This document shows, piece after piece, positions 29,901 to 37,271 of a stretch of 64,000 nucleotides of DNA. Location of the stretch: assembly GCA_023954375.1 (NCBI GenBank), contig JAMLIC010000023.1, forward strand, positions 62,001 to 126,000, written 5' to 3'. Positions within the stretch are counted from its first letter, which is position 1; each line of letters starts with the position of its first letter. This DNA is from Planctomycetota bacterium (GTDB lineage Bacteria; Planctomycetota; J058). The translations under genes and the position numbers were made by a program. The notes beneath the pieces are model-generated. The model had not been told where the DNA came from. It ran no database searches and saw nothing but the letters and a program-made list of their open reading frames with translations.

Positions 29901-32900
29901 TGCGTGCCGGCCGTCGGCCGCTCGACCTCACCCAGGTCAACCGCGGCCGGCGTGGCCGTGACCTGGCCGGTCCGCACGTAGATCGGCGGCGACGCCGCAG
30001 GCGGGGAGAGGCGCCCGTCGGGGTCGCGGACGACGACGCGCAGGACCGCCTGGGCGAGGTCGACCGCGCCCAGGCCGTTCGGCCCCTGCAGGTCCCACAG
30101 GAGCAGGTGCTCGCGGCCGGCCTCCGGCGCGCCCAGCAGCGCCGGCGGGTCGCCCGCGACCAGGTCGGCGCTGGCGACGAAGGAGACGCCGCCGTCGAGG
30201 CTGACCTCGGCGGAGACGACGTCGACGGTCCCGCCGTCCGGATCGGCCGTGCGCAGGACGAAGGGCACGAAGCGGGCCGTGTGGGGCGCGTCCGGGCCGG
30301 TCCCGGGCACCTCCGTGATCGACGCCGCCGGCGGCGCGTCGCCCGGGCCGAAGAAGAGGTGGAGGAAGCCCACGCGGGCCCGGGCGTCGCCGCCGGCGGC
30401 CGGGCTGTTGACGGAGACCGCCGGCGCGCCGTCGGCGTCGTGCGCCTGCCCGCCGCCCGCGGCGATCACGTGCGACACGCGCAGACCGAGCGTCAGCGGG
30501 CTGCCGCGGTTGAGGAGGGTGACGCCCGGCGACGGGAGCGTCGGCCCGGACTCGCCATGCAGGACCGCCGCCAGCCCGCCGCCGGCCCCGGGCACGTCGA
30601 CGGTGACGAGCGCGCGGAGCGGCCGCCCGCGCGGGACGACGACGTCGACCGCCTCGTAGAGCCCGGCCCCGCGCCCGACGAGCGGCGCGCCGTCGAGCGT
30701 GACCTCCGCCCCGTCGAGCGGCGCCCCGCGCGTGTCCTCGAGCTGGAGCTGCACGGTGGTGCTCACGAGCTCGCCCGGCGACGACACGCCGAAGAGCGAG
30801 AAGCTCTGGAGCACGGGGCCCGTCTCGAGGTGCGCGCCTGCGGCGTCCACGACCGCCAACCCGACCTGCACCCAGCCGCCCTGCGCGGCCTTGAGCGCCA
30901 TGAGCGGGACCTGGGCGCCGGGCGCCAGGCGGTCGACGTTGGGCAGGCGGAGCGAGGCGCCCGGCGAGAGCGCGAGCCCCGACGGGCTCACCTCCCACAG
31001 GAGGCGCGGGCGGAACGCCGGCGGGAACGGGTGGGGCGTGTGGGCCGCGTCGACCGGCCGCAGCGCCAGGCGCGGCGGCTGGCCGGGCTCGGCGCCGGCC
31101 ACGAGGGTGCCTGCGCTGACGACGAGCCGCGCCCCGGGCACCCGGGGGCTCTCGACGACGACGTCGGCGAGCGCTCGTCCCGAGGGGTCGAGCGGCACCG
31201 CGACCTCGAGGTCGGCCGGGATCGCAGGGAGTCGCACCGCCGGCCGTTCGGCCACGCGGTCGGGCCAGGCGACCACCGGCAAGTCCAGACGCGCCCGGCC
31301 CCCGACCCGCGGCGCGTTGATCGACAGGACGCCCGGCCCCGGGGGCGCGTCCACGAAGACGAAGCGGCCAGCGGCGTCCGTTCGCGCGGCGAGCGCCCCC
31401 AGGCGAACGGGGACGCCTGCGAGCGGCTGCCCGGTGTCGGGGTCGAGCACGCGGCCCGCCACCGGCGCCTGCCCCGACGTGCACCGCACGACGACCGAGG
31501 GCGAGGCGTTGCCCGCCGCGTCGACGGCGGTGACGGTGAGCGCGTGCTCGCCCGACGCGAGCTGGAGCGGGACGACGAACGCGCCGCCGGGCGCCAGGGT
31601 CTCACCCAGCAGCGCCGCCCCCTCGTGGACGAGGACCCGCGCGCCCGGCTCGGCGGTGCCGGCGACGGTCGTGCGGTTCGGAACGACGCTGCCAGGTCGC
31701 GGTCGCGCGATCACCGGGGGCTCCGGCCCGCCGCGGTCGACGACGACCACCACCGGGGCGGTGCTGGCCTCGGCGCCCGTGGTCGGGTTCGTGGCGACGA
31801 CGACGATCGTGCGCGCCCCCTCGGCGAGGGACGCCTCGAACTGGAAGCCGCCGCCCGGCCCGGCGATCGTCTCCAGCACCACGACCCCGTCGACGACCAG
31901 CCGCACGGCGCCGCCGGGGAAGGCCACGCCGCGCACGACCAGCGGGTCGCCGCGGCTCGCGGCCGGGAGGTCGTCCAGGAGCAGGGGCACGTCGACCACG
32001 ACGTTCACGACGAGGCTCCCCTGCACCTCGACGCCGCTGCCGTCGGGGAGGGCCCGCGCCGTGATCGTCAGCGCGCCGGCCGTGCGGAAGAAGGCCAGAC
32101 GCGGCAGCACCTTTACGCCGCGGTCGACGGCAGGGTCGAAGGTCACCACGAGCCCGTGCAGGGGCGCGAGGCCGTCCGAGGCCTCGAGCACCAGGGTCCG
32201 GTCGTGGGTCGTGGCGAGGCCCCCGCCGGGGGTCACGGCCCGCAGCACGAGGTCGTTCTCCTGGCCGAGGAGGACGCCCGCCGGGTCGCCGGGTTGGAGC
32301 GAGAGCTCGTAGCGGACCGCGGCGGCCGCGATGGTGAGAGCGACGGCCTGCTCGGCCACGTTGCCGGCGTGGTCGGCCACCCGGAAGACCAGCGCGTGCT
32401 CGCCGTCGCCGAGCGGGACCCGGCCCTGCGCGCCGGCGGGTCCGAGGGCGAAGTGGTGGGACTGATCGACGCCGGCCACCAGGACCCGGAAGCTCCCCGG
32501 GTCGACGCCGCTCAGCGGGTCGGCGAACGTGGCCACGAACAACGGCGCGTCCTCGTCGAGGACGCCCGCCGCCGGGCTGACGCCCAGCGCGGGCGGTTCG
32601 CGGTCGAGGCGGAGGACGGCCGTGGCCACGCCGACGTTGCCGGTCCGGTCGCCGGCGCGCGCGACGAGCTCGAGCTCCCCGTCGGGGAGGGCCTCGAGCG
32701 CGTGGACGTCGAGCGTGTGAACGCCGCCGCCGGCGTCGACCAGGAGCGCGCTCACGTCGACGCCGCCCACGAGCACCTCGAGGCCGGCTACGCCCGACGC
32801 GGCGTCCACGGCGGTGATCGTGAGGTGCTCGCCCGAGCCGGCCCAGGTGGCGGGGACCGCGACCTGGACGTCCGGCGCGGTCCCGTCCACGAGGAAGCGG

Positions 32901-34756
32901 GAGGTCGCGACCGCGACGTTCCCCGCGGCGTCGGCCACCTGCGCCGAGAGGAGGTGCTCCCCCTCCGACAGGACGAAGCTCGCGTGCGCGCCGAGGGCGT
33001 CGACGACGAAGTGCGCGGTGACGGGCGCGCCGTCGAGCCACGCCTCGAAGGTCGCCGGCGCGCCGCCCGAGCCGAGGTCGATCCACGCCACCGTGACGGC
33101 GACGGCGGGTTGCCGGGCCGCGGGCGGACTCATGGGCGGCGGGTCGAGGAGGAGGAGGGGCGGCAGCCGGTCGTGCTCGAACGCGACCTCGGCCTCGGCC
33201 TCGTTCCCGGCCGCGTCCCGGACCGTCACGCGGAGGGCGTTCGGTCCCTCCACGAACGCGGAGCCGGGGAGGGCGGAGAGGAGGGCGCGCGCCTCGTCCG
33301 GTCCGACGTTCAGGCCGCTCGTGACGTCGGCGCCGTTGAGCTCGAGGCGCACCACCTCGACCGGCCCGACCGCGTCGTGGAACGCGATCACGACCTCGTA
33401 GGAGGGTCCGGTCTGCTCGCCCGGCGACGGCCGGGCGAAGGTCACCTCGGGGGGCGTGCGGTCGACGACGAAGGCGGCGCTCGCCTCGCCCACGTTCCCG
33501 ACCTCGTCGGCCACCTCCACGCGCCAGGTGTGCGCCCCCTCGCTCAGGTCGTCGAGCGTCGCGCGCGCCTCCTGGGCGTCGACCGTGAACCGGTCGGTGA
33601 TCTCCTCGCCGTCGAGCCAGGCGCGGAAGGAGCCGGGCGCGATCGCGCCCTGGTCCGGGTCCGTGAAGCTGGCTACGAAGGCGACCTCTCCGCCTCCGAC
33701 GGCCACGCCCAGCCCCGGCGTGAGCTCGACGACCGGAGGCGTCCGGTCGAGGAGAAAGAGCCTCGTCGCGGTAGCCTGGTTCGTCGCGCGGTCCCGCAGG
33801 GTCACTTCGACGACGTTCTCGCCCTCCCGCAGGAGGTCGGGCGGCAGGTCGGCGAGCGTCGCGCGCGCCGCCCCCGCCTCGACGACGAAGTGGCCGCGGG
33901 CCTCGACGCCGCCGAGGCGGATCGAGAGCGCGTCGAGGTCCACGCCGCTGACCCGGTCCTCGAAGCGGACCTCCAGCAGTGCGTGGAGGCCGACCCGTTC
34001 GCCTTCGGTCGGGCTGACGATCGTGAGCTCCGGCCCCTCCTCGTCGACGACGTATCCCTCGACGGCGACGGTCAGCCGCGCGTTCGGTCCGCCCTGGAGG
34101 CGGACGGAGAGGGAGTTCGTGGCCAGCGGGGCGATCGCCGAGAGGTCGGCCGCCCGCGCCGAGCCGCCGGGAGCCAGGACGGCGTCGTCGTTCCAGGTCA
34201 CCCACACGGGCCTCAGCGGCGCGGGCGTGGGGGTGAAGCGGAGCCAGAACAGGCCGTCGGTGGCCGACGCCCCGACGAGCACCTGCGTCCCGGCCGGCCC
34301 AGGGAACGGGTGAAAGGTCTGTTCGTGCAGCAGCACGAACGCGACGTGCCGTCGCGCCGCGGGAGCGAGGTGCAGGTCGGGGACGATCCCCTCGAGTGCG
34401 ACCCGAAGGTCCTCGCGTTCGGCCGTCACCCGCAGTTCGCTCACGGCGCGCGGCCGCACCTCGACCCGCAGGAGCGGCGCGGGAGAGGCGTCGAAGTCCT
34501 GCCTCCGTAGCAGGACCTGCCCGTCGAGGCGGACCTCCCCGCGCGCCCTGGCCGAGGCGCGATGGACCGTGAGGAACCAGCGCCCCTCGGTCGTCGGCAC
34601 GGTGACCGCGTGGGTGGTCGTCTGGCCGACGGGCGTCGTGCCCTCGTGAACGGTCACGAGGCTCTGGCCGCCCGTGTCCTCGGCCCGGAGCGGGTCGCAC
34701 CAGCAGAGCAGCGCGAGCACGCAGCTCGCTGCCGCCCGGAGCGTGGTCGAGCTCAC
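20978..34756 (-). CDS. Giant secreted modular protein with C-terminal subtilisin-like (S8) protease
   Basis: This is a 4592-residue exported protein. Order of parts: signal peptide (AAASCVLALLCWCDPLRA); about six Ig-like repeats (residues ~230-800); a carboxypeptidase-regulatory-like domain (AGRVLDPDTGQPLAGVPVRL); nine choice-of-anchor-D repeats (about 1600-2570, motif xALDFGxVRVG); a cohesin-like domain, Ig-like domain and dockerin-like DLDQDGEVTVADFLI (about 2646-3025); cadherin-like Ig domains (NRPPHLV, NRAPTLA); a beta-rich region; and an S8 peptidase. Catalytic residues are Asp4004 (AVLDHSFG), His4080 (SEHGSW), Asn4208 (GAGND) and Ser4329 (GGTSYAAPQ), in subtilisin order. The GTG start follows GGAGGTG and overlaps the preceding stop. 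The last ~600 codons have lower GC than the rest, hinting at a mosaic origin. The substrate is unknown. Confidence 0.88.
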   Translation of the reverse strand: MSSTTLRAAASCVLALLCWCDPLRAEDTGGQSLVTVHEGTTPVGQTTTHAVTVPTTEGRWFLTVHRASARARGEVRLDGQVLLRRQDFDASPAPLLRVEVRPRAVSELRVTAEREDLRVALEGIVPDLHLAPAARRHVAFVLLHEQTFHPFPGPAGTQVLVGASATDGLFWLRFTPTPAPLRPVWVTWNDDAVLAPGGSARAADLSAIAPLATNSLSVRLQGGPNARLTVAVEGYVVDEEGPELTIVSPTEGERVGLHALLEVRFEDRVSGVDLDALSIRLGGVEARGHFVVEAGAARATLADLPPDLLREGENVVEVTLRDRATNQATATRLFLLDRTPPVVELTPGLGVAVGGGEVAFVASFTDPDQGAIAPGSFRAWLDGEEITDRFTVDAQEARATLDDLSEGAHTWRVEVADEVGNVGEASAAFVVDRTPPEVTFARPSPGEQTGPSYEVVIAFHDAVGPVEVVRLELNGADVTSGLNVGPDEARALLSALPGSAFVEGPNALRVTVRDAAGNEAEAEVAFEHDRLPPLLLLDPPPMSPPAARQPAVAVTVAWIDLGSGGAPATFEAWLDGAPVTAHFVVDALGAHASFVLSEGEHLLSAQVADAAGNVAVATSRFLVDGTAPDVQVAVPATWAGSGEHLTITAVDAASGVAGLEVLVGGVDVSALLVDAGGGVHTLDVHALEALPDGELELVARAGDRTGNVGVATAVLRLDREPPALGVSPAAGVLDEDAPLFVATFADPLSGVDPGSFRVLVAGVDQSHHFALGPAGAQGRVPLGDGEHALVFRVADHAGNVAEQAVALTIAAAAVRYELSLQPGDPAGVLLGQENDLVLRAVTPGGGLATTHDRTLVLEASDGLAPLHGLVVTFDPAVDRGVKVLPRLAFFRTAGALTITARALPDGSGVEVQGSLVVNVVVDVPLLLDDLPAASRGDPLVVRGVAFPGGAVRLVVDGVVVLETIAGPGGGFQFEASLAEGARTIVVVATNPTTGAEASTAPVVVVVDRGGPEPPVIARPRPGSVVPNRTTVAGTAEPGARVLVHEGAALLGETLAPGGAFVVPLQLASGEHALTVTAVDAAGNASPSVVVRCTSGQAPVAGRVLDPDTGQPLAGVPVRLGALAARTDAAGRFVFVDAPPGPGVLSINAPRVGGRARLDLPVVAWPDRVAERPAVRLPAIPADLEVAVPLDPSGRALADVVVESPRVPGARLVVSAGTLVAGAEPGQPPRLALRPVDAAHTPHPFPPAFRPRLLWEVSPSGLALSPGASLRLPNVDRLAPGAQVPLMALKAAQGGWVQVGLAVVDAAGAHLETGPVLQSFSLFGVSSPGELVSTTVQLQLEDTRGAPLDGAEVTLDGAPLVGRGAGLYEAVDVVVPRGRPLRALVTVDVPGAGGGLAAVLHGESGPTLPSPGVTLLNRGSPLTLGLRVSHVIAAGGGQAHDADGAPAVSVNSPAAGGDARARVGFLHLFFGPGDAPPAASITEVPGTGPDAPHTARFVPFVLRTADPDGGTVDVVSAEVSLDGGVSFVASADLVAGDPPALLGAPEAGREHLLLWDLQGPNGLGAVDLAQAVLRVVVRDPDGRLSPPAASPPIYVRTGQVTATPAAVDLGEVERPTAGTQTVRLASAPSSQVAVEVRSLLLVGPDAGRFALSGVPALPLTLAPGEQVSFDVAVDGAAPEGTYQATVEVGTSLPGEPLRVPVGATLVSPSIVVDPAALDLEAVRVRGPPSERALTLTNGSQRRDLVVSALDVAGGAGFSLPGLSLPLVLAPGTSTQVIVRFSPDVPGDAAATARIATNDPDAPLVLVPLAGRGERPILQVGPTALDFGPVLRSTSRSLVVEVRNALPGNVPLVVGGLARMGDPAFDVSGPATPFVVAPGGSVWLEVTFSPADVGGFAGALVIDTDDPDAPTLSLPLAGAGVETAARLTPGSPFDFGLRRAGEPQVQTFVLTNEATATADLVVHALGAPGTPDFAVVLDEVSGRTLAPGQSARFDVRFEATRVGAASDLLTIATDQGPLELTLTGSAGLPELALSPGAIDLGDVRVGQEVCATVVVGNGAGASYPLEVQALVAPGGAGLFRLEGAPALPRLLAPGEQVSFEVAFAPASADPAPVTSTVVVVTDGGTVAVGLAGRGTRPFVDVSPAVAVDFGVVRDGATRAVAVTIANGTGANAPLAVLGVELPDDGAGAFSLDLAGLASPLGPGEQAVVVVRYAPRPGASAGRLVVRTDDPDTPAQTLDVRARAELPIAAVAPPALDFGLVRVGGAGARAVVLTNDAQATADLLALVHLTDDGGGAFSLGAAEPVAVRVAPGGSATVDVTFTALQEGLVAGLLRVETDDPARPAFEVALAALGGLERLEVAPVVDLAGVRVGTSAETTLLLRNAGSYPLDLAAAALADDTGGVFALTPPALPASLAPGEQVVAGVRFSPADLQAYAVQVAVDSSDPASPHLVQLLGRGALPELAVLPTLTFPTARVGTVVAAALRLTNASADLPLVVSSAQVTSGSAVFRLDGGSFPVTLPPAGAIDLALAFEPGGAGAVEGELALATDDPRAPVALVRLVGTGTFGALELTLLPGPASAVPAASLQALRARAVDGAGVTDATFEGLVELRATDPHSLLDGLLLLFTADDQGLVTTPALPAFLSPGTHTVTASLLLDDATPTLGTLVVEVLPPERGRVYALLPSGPLGGPLALTPGAELDVRLVVDAGPSDGDPATLDDVLGAYDLRLLVDPRALEVVAVRGGTSPLGDPLIVQLAEEPGGVTSLRLQDLNDAGILASPAGPDPGATGILEVAVVTLRVREGALGGPAAIGVAVDLLATARSAEPACVEALGAATPRLGTVVGAVSVAVPDLGAPLRVLGSAPRAGDALVGPLPEPPPGSYPTIEVLFSRPVDLASLEGRFTVHDAGGAELAVTVAAGATPSSARLVPGVSLPAGTYQVRLGASTRDLAGGDLGSEVSFGFRVGPVPAPLSHDLDQDGEVTVADFLIRRCRGVTVNFPPVFLAGAPATLALAEGARVVHAVAVLDPEGGPVDLEAPGAPGFARVERVGASPLGDTFVVVLEPGFEAAGAHQVPLVATDLQGASTSSAVAVSVTNTNRPPHLVPLEPARVFLAVDEGEELTFTCQASDPDLDDPAFPDALTFALETPLPNLTGPVELGGHVARFVFRPDHAQAGRHEVRVAVVDRAGARATLVYDLLVRDRNRAPTLALVSPGGTDRVLAEVGVPCELVFEASDPDGDELLITLRGETLRVLDDAQARGDLDYTLGPLEPVAPQEQGEARVRRRLTITARTLATGGSLTGYVVLAEASDRRASSAAVSVTVDPRGAVPTGGLRPEWVSVDFAPADPVRGRPATWRVDMLLLVRNTGPIVGVDLPGFTVLDFGRNGPSFLEAAFQTHTDPGLPRDATVTVTGADGATYASVVRLLPAPVNDGEIFAAPEVLAVNDVPYVAEAVHDVTNVTTITVRVSRKAVGVEVWGEQGLSVFTSLSPTDPPPPYAVELDPVDPQFARVTKQVYVFGEPGTLGALRVASVRGGTGALSLARTVSARMRGAAGLGLQLARVAHRAAGPYLEPLSSPYLLPEGEAPAAQALGPENPFVFYYVLDAEGLPPGGELELAVAGAPAGFPLSSTRRLPLRAPGLPFVRTDTSETTTYLVSPPLLLAWRARPPADPEPWVELAGGALAVSIGGRTPYAIDGATTDTELFPMAGAHVLRDALSARALLPGPVAPVALWPTTDELTVPGFRIGGATSGAPRPLDFAVVKGPGLLVHTIYPLPRFADSLSPFRSVYDSGEGTDLRTAPEVGFNRRRLVLQGASLPFRPLMEAGFLFYVDDDPATVEVEGLSLEPAETAVLLPGTTPEAQPTRASFPHALLFLDEPHETPIVSDLVISRAFREHKLTPTGLVRPLGIVQTRTRASDPGELRDQIVALHRAPPPGVAGASCSPLLEETQAIGEHLPPLVRDSDYDGLDAGGGFRQARGDLWHLWVTQVFPALGLLEVADTAPPVTLAVLDHSFGMKPGSGADPLGPDYSQGTPFFSGSSPLFVAGQRILRPTVGIDHQERPSQSWRVAATGDMRRLGSRSGSLSEHGSWIVSLAAADGIGRQADGSAVSTPEQSVASIGSGLLVRPVLVSRPFRATTPLEAQVVEWIATLFHMNRELRQDVADPTPVRVLSISIQALASEADTEQLKPLVDRLRAQFRELCGTHQVVVCCGAGNDRNYLVDWTRDPPPPRDFAAHPERRWFAAMSLPSVLSPSNRVPRQQLTGDDEWQRNFVTVGGSGRPRLEQERLIERPWEVPGKNQTEGTAFGPHVSLLAPAEDLRCGSPFGPPTTRPGGTSYAAPQVAATIAQILRIRPTLRPEHAVEIVEATADQLFRLRPTPEERDSVSGVSLEKQDAEGHGRLNTWKALLAAANGGLAEHKVAFAGSEARPVASDPDALPVLDDSNTTFYGLDVRTPEPARIFLVHGEQRTLLSYSSGARPAVPGASDATVVTYQGGTLAMIGPTREDLSMPTLPVGTAPFGARGRFGVQFTLRREALAGSPEPVLLEVVGVASGRHLIEGGLRLDLAEMRNPFFAADPKIRKHVRFDDFVFYVCTEGFGD

Positions 34757-35166
34757 CTGGCACCTCCCGCGAGGAGCCGGGCGAGCGCCTGCTCGTCGGG
34801 CGCGAGGCGGGCGATCACGGCGTCCGCCTCGGGGGTAGAGCGACGCACGAGGGCGGCGACGGCGTTCTGGCGCACGAGGGTGGGCTGGTCCGGGCGCGCG
34901 AGCTGCTCGAGGACGTCCAGTGGCGGGTCCCCGAGCTCCTCGAGCTGCCGGAGCGCCGTCACGCGGAGCTCCATCGGGACCTCCGGGTCGAGCGCCCACG
35001 AGATCAGCGCCGGTCGTTGCTCCGGCGCCCCCGAGAGGACGTCGGAGATCGCCGCGGGCGACTCGAGCGCCGGGTGGGCAGTCTCGAGGGCCGGTGGGCT
35101 GGAGCGGCGGTCGCAGCCGGCGATCGTGAGGGCGAGGACCGTCAAGGCGGACAGGAGCCTGCTCAC
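34753..35166 (-). CDS. HEAT-repeat lipoprotein
   Basis: This 137-residue exported protein has a lipobox (LLSALTVLALTIAGC) with Cys near residue 17, followed by a short linker. HEAT-like helices come next: PALISWALDPEVPMELRVTA, LRQLEELGDPPLDVLEQLAR and PTLVRQNAVAALVRR. GTG at 35166 was chosen as start because it places the signal peptide at the N-terminus and lies ten bases after the upstream stop. The stop overlaps the giant gene's GTG by four bases (GTGA), so the two are translationally coupled. It may hold or guide the giant protein at the membrane; that is inference. Confidence 0.78.
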   Translation of the reverse strand: MSRLLSALTVLALTIAGCDRRSSPPALETAHPALESPAAISDVLSGAPEQRPALISWALDPEVPMELRVTALRQLEELGDPPLDVLEQLARPDQPTLVRQNAVAALVRRSTPEADAVIARLAPDEQALARLLAGGAR

Positions 35167-35176
35167 GGCCCGCCGC

Positions 35177-36547
35177 CTAGCGACCCGGCGCGGGGCGGAT
35201 GGGCTGCTCGCCCTTGTGGCCGACGCGGACGCCGAGGACGAGGTAGTTGAAGCGCACGTCGCCCGCCCCGCCTGGTGACTCGCGCACCTCGAGCTGACGG
35301 TGGTCGGAGCGGACAACGTACAGGCCAGGCGTGGGCCCGAGCGGCGTCAGATGGGCCGTGACGCCCTCGCCCTCCGTCACGATGCGGAAGTGCTCTGGCA
35401 GGTCGATGGCTGCGACGCCGTTGGAGAGCTGACCCACGCCGCGGATGAAGTTCGTGCTCTCGGGGCCTTCAAGGCAGCAGTAGTAGATCCCCGTGCCGTC
35501 GCCGAGGTCGTGGTAGAAAGCCTTCATGGCCCCGGTGGGAACGACCAGGCCGCCGCGCGCTTCATGAAGACCGTGTGTGGTGAGCTCTTGCTCGATGAGC
35601 ACTCGACCCATGAGCGCTGTGTTGCCGACCAGCGAATGATGGGAACTCACGGTGTCTCGCGGATGGCCGGTCGCGAATGTCACTTCGGACGTACCAGGAG
35701 GGTGGCTGGGTCTCCGGAAGGAGAACGCTCCGTCCGGTGAGAGGAACGGTCCCTGAACTCCACCCGTGAACTCGAACATGTGTGCCCGGAGCTGAACCGT
35801 CAGGATGCTGCCGGTCGTCAGCGCCCCTGAGACCCCGAGGTCACCTGCGACCGTGTCCCCGGTCACGTTCACGTAGCGCCCGTCGGCCGTCGCCAGATCC
35901 AGGTCCCCCCCCTGCGCGTCGACCTCCACGCCGTTGGCGGTCGGTGTGACGCTCACCCGTCCCGAAGGGCCCGGGGAGATCGAGAAGTCGCCTGACGCCG
36001 ACGGGCCGACGCCGTTCACCGTGCGCAGAACGCCCCCGCCCGAGCCGCCCGTCTGCACGTAGCGCGCGTCCAGGGCGCTTAGATCCAGCCCGGTCGACGA
36101 GGCCGGGTCCCACACGGCGTTGGCCACGCCGGCCACGATCGAGTACGCCGTGGCCGTCAGCTTCACCCGGGCCACCTCGTCGCCGGCCAGCTCGATCGCC
36201 ACGTAGCGGTCGCTCCCGCCGGCCGGGTCGAGGACCGCCGGCGAGAGCGGCGTGTCCCGGCCGAGCACGACCGACAGGAGGCCGTTCGTGACCAGGGCGT
36301 CCTGGCTCTCGCTCCAGAGCCGGCCGTCGCCCGTGGGCGCGTCGCAGATGTGGAAGGTGAACGCGTGCACGCCCGTGATCGGCTGGCCCTGCGGCGTGGT
36401 CAGGCGCGCCTGGAACGTGAGCTGGGCGCGTCCAGACGCCGGCGGCGGACCCGCCCGGGAGCTCAGGACCGACACCAGGACCAGGCTCGTGGCCCAGGTG
36501 AGGCCGAGGACGGTCCGACGCCAGCCGATCGAGTCGCTCGTGGTCAT
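35177..36547 (-). CDS. Secreted tail-fibre-like protein
   Basis: This 456-residue protein has an N-terminal signal sequence (RRTVLGLTWATSLVLVSVLS). A conserved N-terminal domain (LTFQARLTTPQGQPITGVHA, FHICDAPTGDGRLWSESQ) resembles the start of many bacterial tail-fibre-like secreted proteins. Short repetitive beta segments with GxDLSALDARYV units follow. The C-terminal domain contains ESTNFIRGVGQLSNGVAAID and LPEHFRIVTEGEGVTAHLTP, a module I recall from planctomycete and cyanobacterial surface proteins. GC falls towards the 3' half. It is the first gene of the operon that includes the giant protease. An adhesive or fibre role is inferred, not shown. Confidence 0.75.
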   Translation of the reverse strand: MTTSDSIGWRRTVLGLTWATSLVLVSVLSSRAGPPPASGRAQLTFQARLTTPQGQPITGVHAFTFHICDAPTGDGRLWSESQDALVTNGLLSVVLGRDTPLSPAVLDPAGGSDRYVAIELAGDEVARVKLTATAYSIVAGVANAVWDPASSTGLDLSALDARYVQTGGSGGGVLRTVNGVGPSASGDFSISPGPSGRVSVTPTANGVEVDAQGGDLDLATADGRYVNVTGDTVAGDLGVSGALTTGSILTVQLRAHMFEFTGGVQGPFLSPDGAFSFRRPSHPPGTSEVTFATGHPRDTVSSHHSLVGNTALMGRVLIEQELTTHGLHEARGGLVVPTGAMKAFYHDLGDGTGIYYCCLEGPESTNFIRGVGQLSNGVAAIDLPEHFRIVTEGEGVTAHLTPLGPTPGLYVVRSDHRQLEVRESPGGAGDVRFNYLVLGVRVGHKGEQPIRPAPGR

Positions 36548-36640
36548 GTTCCCCCCGGACGCCGGCGCCTCGAGCCGGCTCGCCAGGGTGGCTGCGCCTG
36601 ATTACCAGCGCAACACCGAAAATGACCAGAACACGTCCCG

Positions 36641-37180
36641 CTACGGGGCGCGCCGCAGGAGGGTCCGGGCGGCCTGGCGGAGGCTCGCGTCCGGTGCCCG
36701 CTCGGCGCAGCGCGCCAGGGCCGCCCGGCCCTCGGGTGAACGCGCCAGCACCCCGAGGGCGTTCACGGCCAGGAACCGGCCGTCGGCGTCCGGCGCCGCG
36801 CCGAGCACCAGCGCCTCCGCCTCTTCGACGGCCGCGGGGCCCGTGAGCCCCTCCAGGCGGCGGAGGGCGGCGTAGCGGGCCGCGGGCGAGTGTTCGGCGC
36901 CCTGGACCACGTGGCGCGCCTCGGCGCTGCCGACCGTGGGCTCGGCAGCCAGACGGACCAGGAGGAGGTCGTCGGGCAGGTCCGGCCCGGGCTTGCCGGG
37001 CGGCCTCGCCGCTGGGCGCTCGGCGGGCGGGACAGGGGGACGGACGAGGGTGGGCCCCGACGGCGCCCGCGGTTCGTCCCTGAGTTCACTGATCACCAGC
37101 CAGCCGGTCGCCAGGATCGGGACCAGCAGCGAGGCCAGGCTCCAGGGGATCGTCCGCCGTCGCAGCCGCCGCGGTCTCAC
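36641..37180 (-). CDS. Small membrane-anchored HEAT-repeat protein
   Basis: This 179-residue protein has a basic N-terminus, one transmembrane helix (SLASLLVPILATGWLVISEL), a Pro-rich linker and a C-terminal HEAT-like region (SPAARYAALRRLEGLTGP, ADGRFLAVNALGVLARSPEG, DASLRQAARTLLRRAP). The frame stays open upstream into the RNase P RNA gene, so ATG 37330 cannot be the true start. GTG at 37180, just before the basic N-terminus and transmembrane helix, fits best, although its ribosome site is weak. It is the third short HEAT protein near the giant locus. Role unknown. Confidence 0.68.
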   Translation of the reverse strand: MRPRRLRRRTIPWSLASLLVPILATGWLVISELRDEPRAPSGPTLVRPPVPPAERPAARPPGKPGPDLPDDLLLVRLAAEPTVGSAEARHVVQGAEHSPAARYAALRRLEGLTGPAAVEEAEALVLGAAPDADGRFLAVNALGVLARSPEGRAALARCAERAPDASLRQAARTLLRRAP

Positions 37181-37271
37181 GGGCAAAGGATGGCGACCGG
37201 CTCGATCGGGTTCAAGGGACTCCGCCCTCGTCGCCGGTCGGGCTCGCTCCTGGCCGTGGTCAGGAGAAGCA

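Noticed and set aside
22517..34510. A 3997-codon open frame on the plus strand opposite the giant gene
   Set aside because: It is an Arg/Gly/Ala/Asp-rich mirror of GC-rich codons with no signal, domain or ribosome site. The minus strand has clear domains throughout.
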